The translations under genes and the position numbers were made by a program. DNA of 8,227 nucleotides. It comes from Phycisphaerae bacterium. GTDB lineage: Bacteria > Planctomycetota > Phycisphaerae > Phycisphaerales > SM1A02. The DNA lies in assembly GCA_002690755.1 (NCBI GenBank), contig NZFT01000047.1, positions 1 through 8,227 of the forward strand, written 5' to 3'. Of this stretch, positions 5,646 to 8,227 are shown piece by piece; positions within the stretch are counted from its first letter, which is position 1, and each line of letters starts with the position of its first letter. The notes under the pieces are model-generated. The model did not search any database and was not told the DNA's origin. It saw only the letters and a list, made by a program, of their open reading frames with translations.

Positions 5646-6626
5646 TCAGGCCCGTTCGGCACGGTCGCCCACCACGGCGACTCGAAGCTTTGCCGATCGC
5701 GATCTGGTGTTGATCGCGATCTCGGTCTCGGAGGGCAGGATCGGCATCCGTGCCGGTGCCTTTCCGAGGCCGCGTCGGTCCAGTTCGGCGAATGCTCGCT
5801 TGACCCGTCGATCCTCGAGACTGTGGAAGGTGAGAAAAGCCACCCTCGCACCATCAGCAAGCCAGGTCGGCTGGCCGGCTCCGATCGCCTCCGCGGCCTC
5901 GAGGACCTGCCGAAGCAGGCCGTCCAGGGCGCCGAATTCGTCGTTGACCGCGATTCGGAGCGCCTGGAAGGTGCGGGTGGCGGGATGGAGTCGGCTCGAC
6001 GCGGCACGCTGCCCGTAGGCATCACGAACGAGTCCGGCGAGATCCGCCGTACTAGCAATCGGATCGATGGCTCGTTTTCGGACAATATTTCGCGCGATGC
6101 GTCGGGACAGCGGTTCTTCGCCGTACTCGTGGATGATGCGGGCGAGCTCGCGTTCGTCGCTTCCGGCCAGGAGATCGGCGGCGGTGACCGGCCCGGTCGG
6201 ATCCATCCGCATGTCGAGGGGGCCGTCCCGGAGGAAGGAGAACCCTCGTTCGGCATCATCGACCTGGGTGCTGGCGAAGCCGAGATCGGCGAGCACCGCG
6301 TCCACGGCGATGCCGTCGCCGCGAAGATCGCGGGGGGCGCGGACGTAGGATCCTTGAAGGGGAACGGTCGGGACGCCGGTCTCCGCCCTCACCCGTGCCG
6401 CCGCGAAATCAAGGTTTCCGGGGTCGAGATCGCAGAGGTAGACGCTGCCCTCGGTCCCGGTTTCGGCCGCGAGGAGGGCGGCGTGGCCACCGCGGCCGGC
6501 GGTGCAGTCGAGGACGAGTTCGCCGGGCTGGACCGCAAGCTGGGCGAGGATCGCCTCCGGCATGACGGGGGCGTGGCCGGGATCAGGCATCGGTGGATCA
6601 GGGGATGTCGGGGGGGAGGCGGACAC
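5646..6626 (-). CDS. rsmH: 16S rRNA (cytosine(1402)-N(4))-methyltransferase RsmH (MraW)
   Basis: RsmH methylates N4 of C1402 in the decoding centre of 16S rRNA, using S-adenosylmethionine, in the cytoplasm. Hallmarks in order: GHAPVM near the start (17-22), the SAM-binding DCTAGRGGH (40-48), LADLGFASTQVD (113-123, where most members have LGVSS), RGFSF (127-131), PLDMRMD (136-142), YGEE (168-171), AVNDE (226-230), FHSLEDRRVK (267-276) and NTRSRSAKLR (306-315). The 326 residues from the GTG at 6626 are close to the usual 300-315. An in-frame ATG at 6590 (residue 13) would give 314 residues and start just before GHAPVM. Neither start has a clear ribosome site, and the 12 extra residues are Pro/Ser-rich, so the shorter form is quite possible. 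It heads the dcw-like group, but no mraZ precedes it. Confidence 0.96.
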   Translation of the reverse strand: MSASPPTSPDPPMPDPGHAPVMPEAILAQLAVQPGELVLDCTAGRGGHAALLAAETGTEGSVYLCDLDPGNLDFAAARVRAETGVPTVPLQGSYVRAPRDLRGDGIAVDAVLADLGFASTQVDDAERGFSFLRDGPLDMRMDPTGPVTAADLLAGSDERELARIIHEYGEEPLSRRIARNIVRKRAIDPIASTADLAGLVRDAYGQRAASSRLHPATRTFQALRIAVNDEFGALDGLLRQVLEAAEAIGAGQPTWLADGARVAFLTFHSLEDRRVKRAFAELDRRGLGKAPARMPILPSETEIAINTRSRSAKLRVAVVGDRAERA

Positions 6627-6668
6627 CGCGGCAGTGTCGCAGGTCGATTCCGGGTCTGCTCGCCGGCG

Positions 6669-7547
6669 TCAGGTCGGGGAGGCGGTCGGAGCCAGCTCGG
6701 GACGTGGATTCGGATGGACCCAGCGTCGCCAGAGATCGACGAAGGCGGGATCATCGGGACCATCGTAGTAGAGGCGACGGACCGGGACGCCGACCAGATC
6801 GACCATGATCCGATCTTCGATGCCCCCGGGGCTCATCATGCGGCGAACGTACAGGATCGACTGGTCGGTCCGGATCACCCGTCCCTTGCCGCGGGTCCGA
6901 AGGAACCCCGTGCCCATCGTGAATCGAGGTATCACGTGGGACCAGGCCCGACTGATCCCCGAGAAGATCGGGGTGCGGAAGAACGCGGTGAAGAGCATGA
7001 CGGGGTAGAAGAAGATGTACGAGACGGGAGACACCCCGACCCCGAAGAGCCATGACAGGTTCGAAGTCGCGACCAGGAAGCTCGCGACGAGGAGGAGGAG
7101 CATCATCGATTCCGGGCGCCACGATCGCCATGCACCGTGAACCAGCGGTTCCTCTTCCAGCAGATCGGGGAGGAGTTGAATCCGTTCGAGTTTCGACCAG
7201 GTGCCGCCATCCACCACCGCATGAAAATCCATCGCCGATCCGTCTTCCTCGACGATCGTCTCAAGGCGTTTGAGGATGTCGGCGTCGGTGGTGGGTGACC
7301 AGGCGGGAAGGACGGCGTCATCCGGCGTGACGGGGGTCGAGGTCGGGCTACCGATCACCGAGGACGGATTCCGGCTCAACTGGATGAGCCCCATGGAAAA
7401 CATGACCAGCGTGGGGAGTCCCCCGCCCATTCCGAGGCCGACGTAGGCGAGGAGTGGAACGCCGACGGTGATGCCAGTCAGCAGGAGGACGAAGCCTGCG
7501 GCCGCGATCCAGCTCATCACCCACAGTGGTCGAGCGAATCGCCGCAT
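6669..7547 (-). CDS. Four-helix integral membrane protein of unknown function
   Basis: I do not recognise this protein. From the ATG at 7547 it has 292 residues. Two hydrophobic helices (about 8-28 and 31-57) are followed by a soluble, acidic segment (about 60-145, including DADILKRLETIVEEDG and LLPDLLEEE). Another helix pair follows (about 147-167 and 172-190), then a basic C-terminal region (about 198-278) with GKGRVIRTDQSILYVRR and DDPAFVDLWRRWVHP. The helix-pair-then-soluble-domain layout with alternating strands recalls bacterial PH-like membrane proteins, but this is only a resemblance. The frame is open upstream to an ATG at 7727, but that start would overlap sucB by 40 bases and run through the (CATGAAGGG) repeat as Pro-Ser-Cys units. 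The stretch coded at 7548-7590 does look protein-like, so the true start may lie slightly upstream at a non-standard codon; a GGAG lies at 7573-7576 on the minus strand. It is 42 bases upstream of rsmH. Confidence 0.75.
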   Translation of the reverse strand: MRRFARPLWVMSWIAAAGFVLLLTGITVGVPLLAYVGLGMGGGLPTLVMFSMGLIQLSRNPSSVIGSPTSTPVTPDDAVLPAWSPTTDADILKRLETIVEEDGSAMDFHAVVDGGTWSKLERIQLLPDLLEEEPLVHGAWRSWRPESMMLLLLVASFLVATSNLSWLFGVGVSPVSYIFFYPVMLFTAFFRTPIFSGISRAWSHVIPRFTMGTGFLRTRGKGRVIRTDQSILYVRRMMSPGGIEDRIMVDLVGVPVRRLYYDGPDDPAFVDLWRRWVHPNPRPELAPTASPT

Positions 7548-7554
7548 GCGCTGG

Positions 7555-7659
7555 TCATGCGCCAGAAGGTCGCTCCACTCGTAGCCGTGGGACGTCGGGA
7601 CGACGCGGACGCATGAAGGGCATGAAGGGCATGAAGGGCATGAAGGGCATGAAGGGCAT
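7555..7659 (-). other. Possible 34-codon upstream ORF with six in-frame ATG codons
   Basis: On the minus strand each unit of the 9-base repeat reads ATGCCCTTC, so ATG codons at 7659, 7650, 7641, 7632, 7623 and 7614 are all in one frame, coding Met-Pro-Phe units. The frame continues as MRPRRPDVPRLRVERPSGA and stops at TGA (7557-7555), seven bases before the ATG (7547) of the membrane protein. It could be a leader peptide that affects translation of the next gene. There is no clear ribosome site and no homology I know, so it may be an accident of the repeat. Confidence 0.2.
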
Positions 7660-7665
7660 GAAGGG
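7612..7665. repeat. Perfect tandem repeat, six copies of CATGAAGGG
   Basis: Six identical, uninterrupted 9-base units run from 7612 to 7665, followed by a partial ATG. They lie between the stop of sucB (7688) and the likely start of the membrane-protein gene (7547). The unit length is a multiple of three, so copy-number change would not shift any frame. Perfect identity points to recent slippage. The surrounding 140-base gap holds no other feature apart from the possible upstream ORF. Confidence 0.95.
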
Positions 7666-7687
7666 ATGGTGTCCGTATCCGCCTCGG

Positions 7688-8227
<540 letters not shown>

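Noticed and set aside
5559..7055. 498-codon open frame on the + strand opposite rsmH and the membrane protein
   Set aside because: Spans two real genes and their gap on the other strand and has antisense-type composition.
7612..7665. CRISPR array
   Set aside because: The units are 9 bases long and adjacent, with no spacers.

Overview
This window is high-GC bacterial DNA with ordinary dense, operon-like gene packing. It carries cell-envelope genes, a small piece of a division and cell-wall (dcw-like) cluster, and the end of a TCA-cycle gene. My leading guess for the source is a Planctomycetota bacterium, perhaps of the Phycisphaerae type, probably from a metagenome. This rests on overall protein style and a dockerin-like motif, not on any marker gene, and should be treated as low to moderate confidence.

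Left part (1-1943, + strand): the 3' end of an NAD-dependent sugar epimerase/dehydratase gene overlaps by 4 bases (GTGA) a gene for a WecA/TagO-type polyprenyl-phosphate sugar-1-phosphate transferase. Together they suggest a surface-polysaccharide operon: the epimerase would make a nucleotide sugar and the transferase would load the first sugar phosphate onto the lipid carrier. The transferase is unusually long because two predicted extracytoplasmic loops are enlarged. One of them contains a dockerin/EF-hand-like calcium-loop motif. The first 40 or so bases of the window are AT-rich and unlike everything else, so they may be a contig-end artefact.

Convergent junction (about 1898-2054): several inverted repeats and a four-copy 10-base direct repeat lie between the two opposed operons. 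No classical T-run terminator is visible.

Middle and right part (2053-8227, - strand, so read right to left): the end of sucB (2-oxoglutarate dehydrogenase E2), a four-helix membrane protein of unknown function, rsmH (16S rRNA m4C1402 methyltransferase), a membrane-anchored protein with two LysM domains, an FtsL-like small bitopic protein, and ftsI (a class B penicillin-binding transpeptidase). The order rsmH - ftsL - ftsI is the classic start of the dcw cluster. Here a LysM gene sits between rsmH and ftsL, there is no mraZ before rsmH, and no murE/murF/mraY after ftsI. Between sucB and the membrane protein lies a perfect six-copy 9-base tandem repeat. It creates six in-frame ATG codons of a 34-codon small ORF that ends 7 bases before the likely start of the membrane protein.

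I see no CRISPR array, tRNA, rRNA, insertion sequence or phage gene, and no gene-free stretch longer than about 140 bases. I do not see a clear previously undescribed system. The oddities most worth a second look are the calcium-loop insert in the WecA-like enzyme, the internal duplication in FtsI, the LysM gene inside the rsmH-ftsL-ftsI group, and the reiterated-ATG leader.
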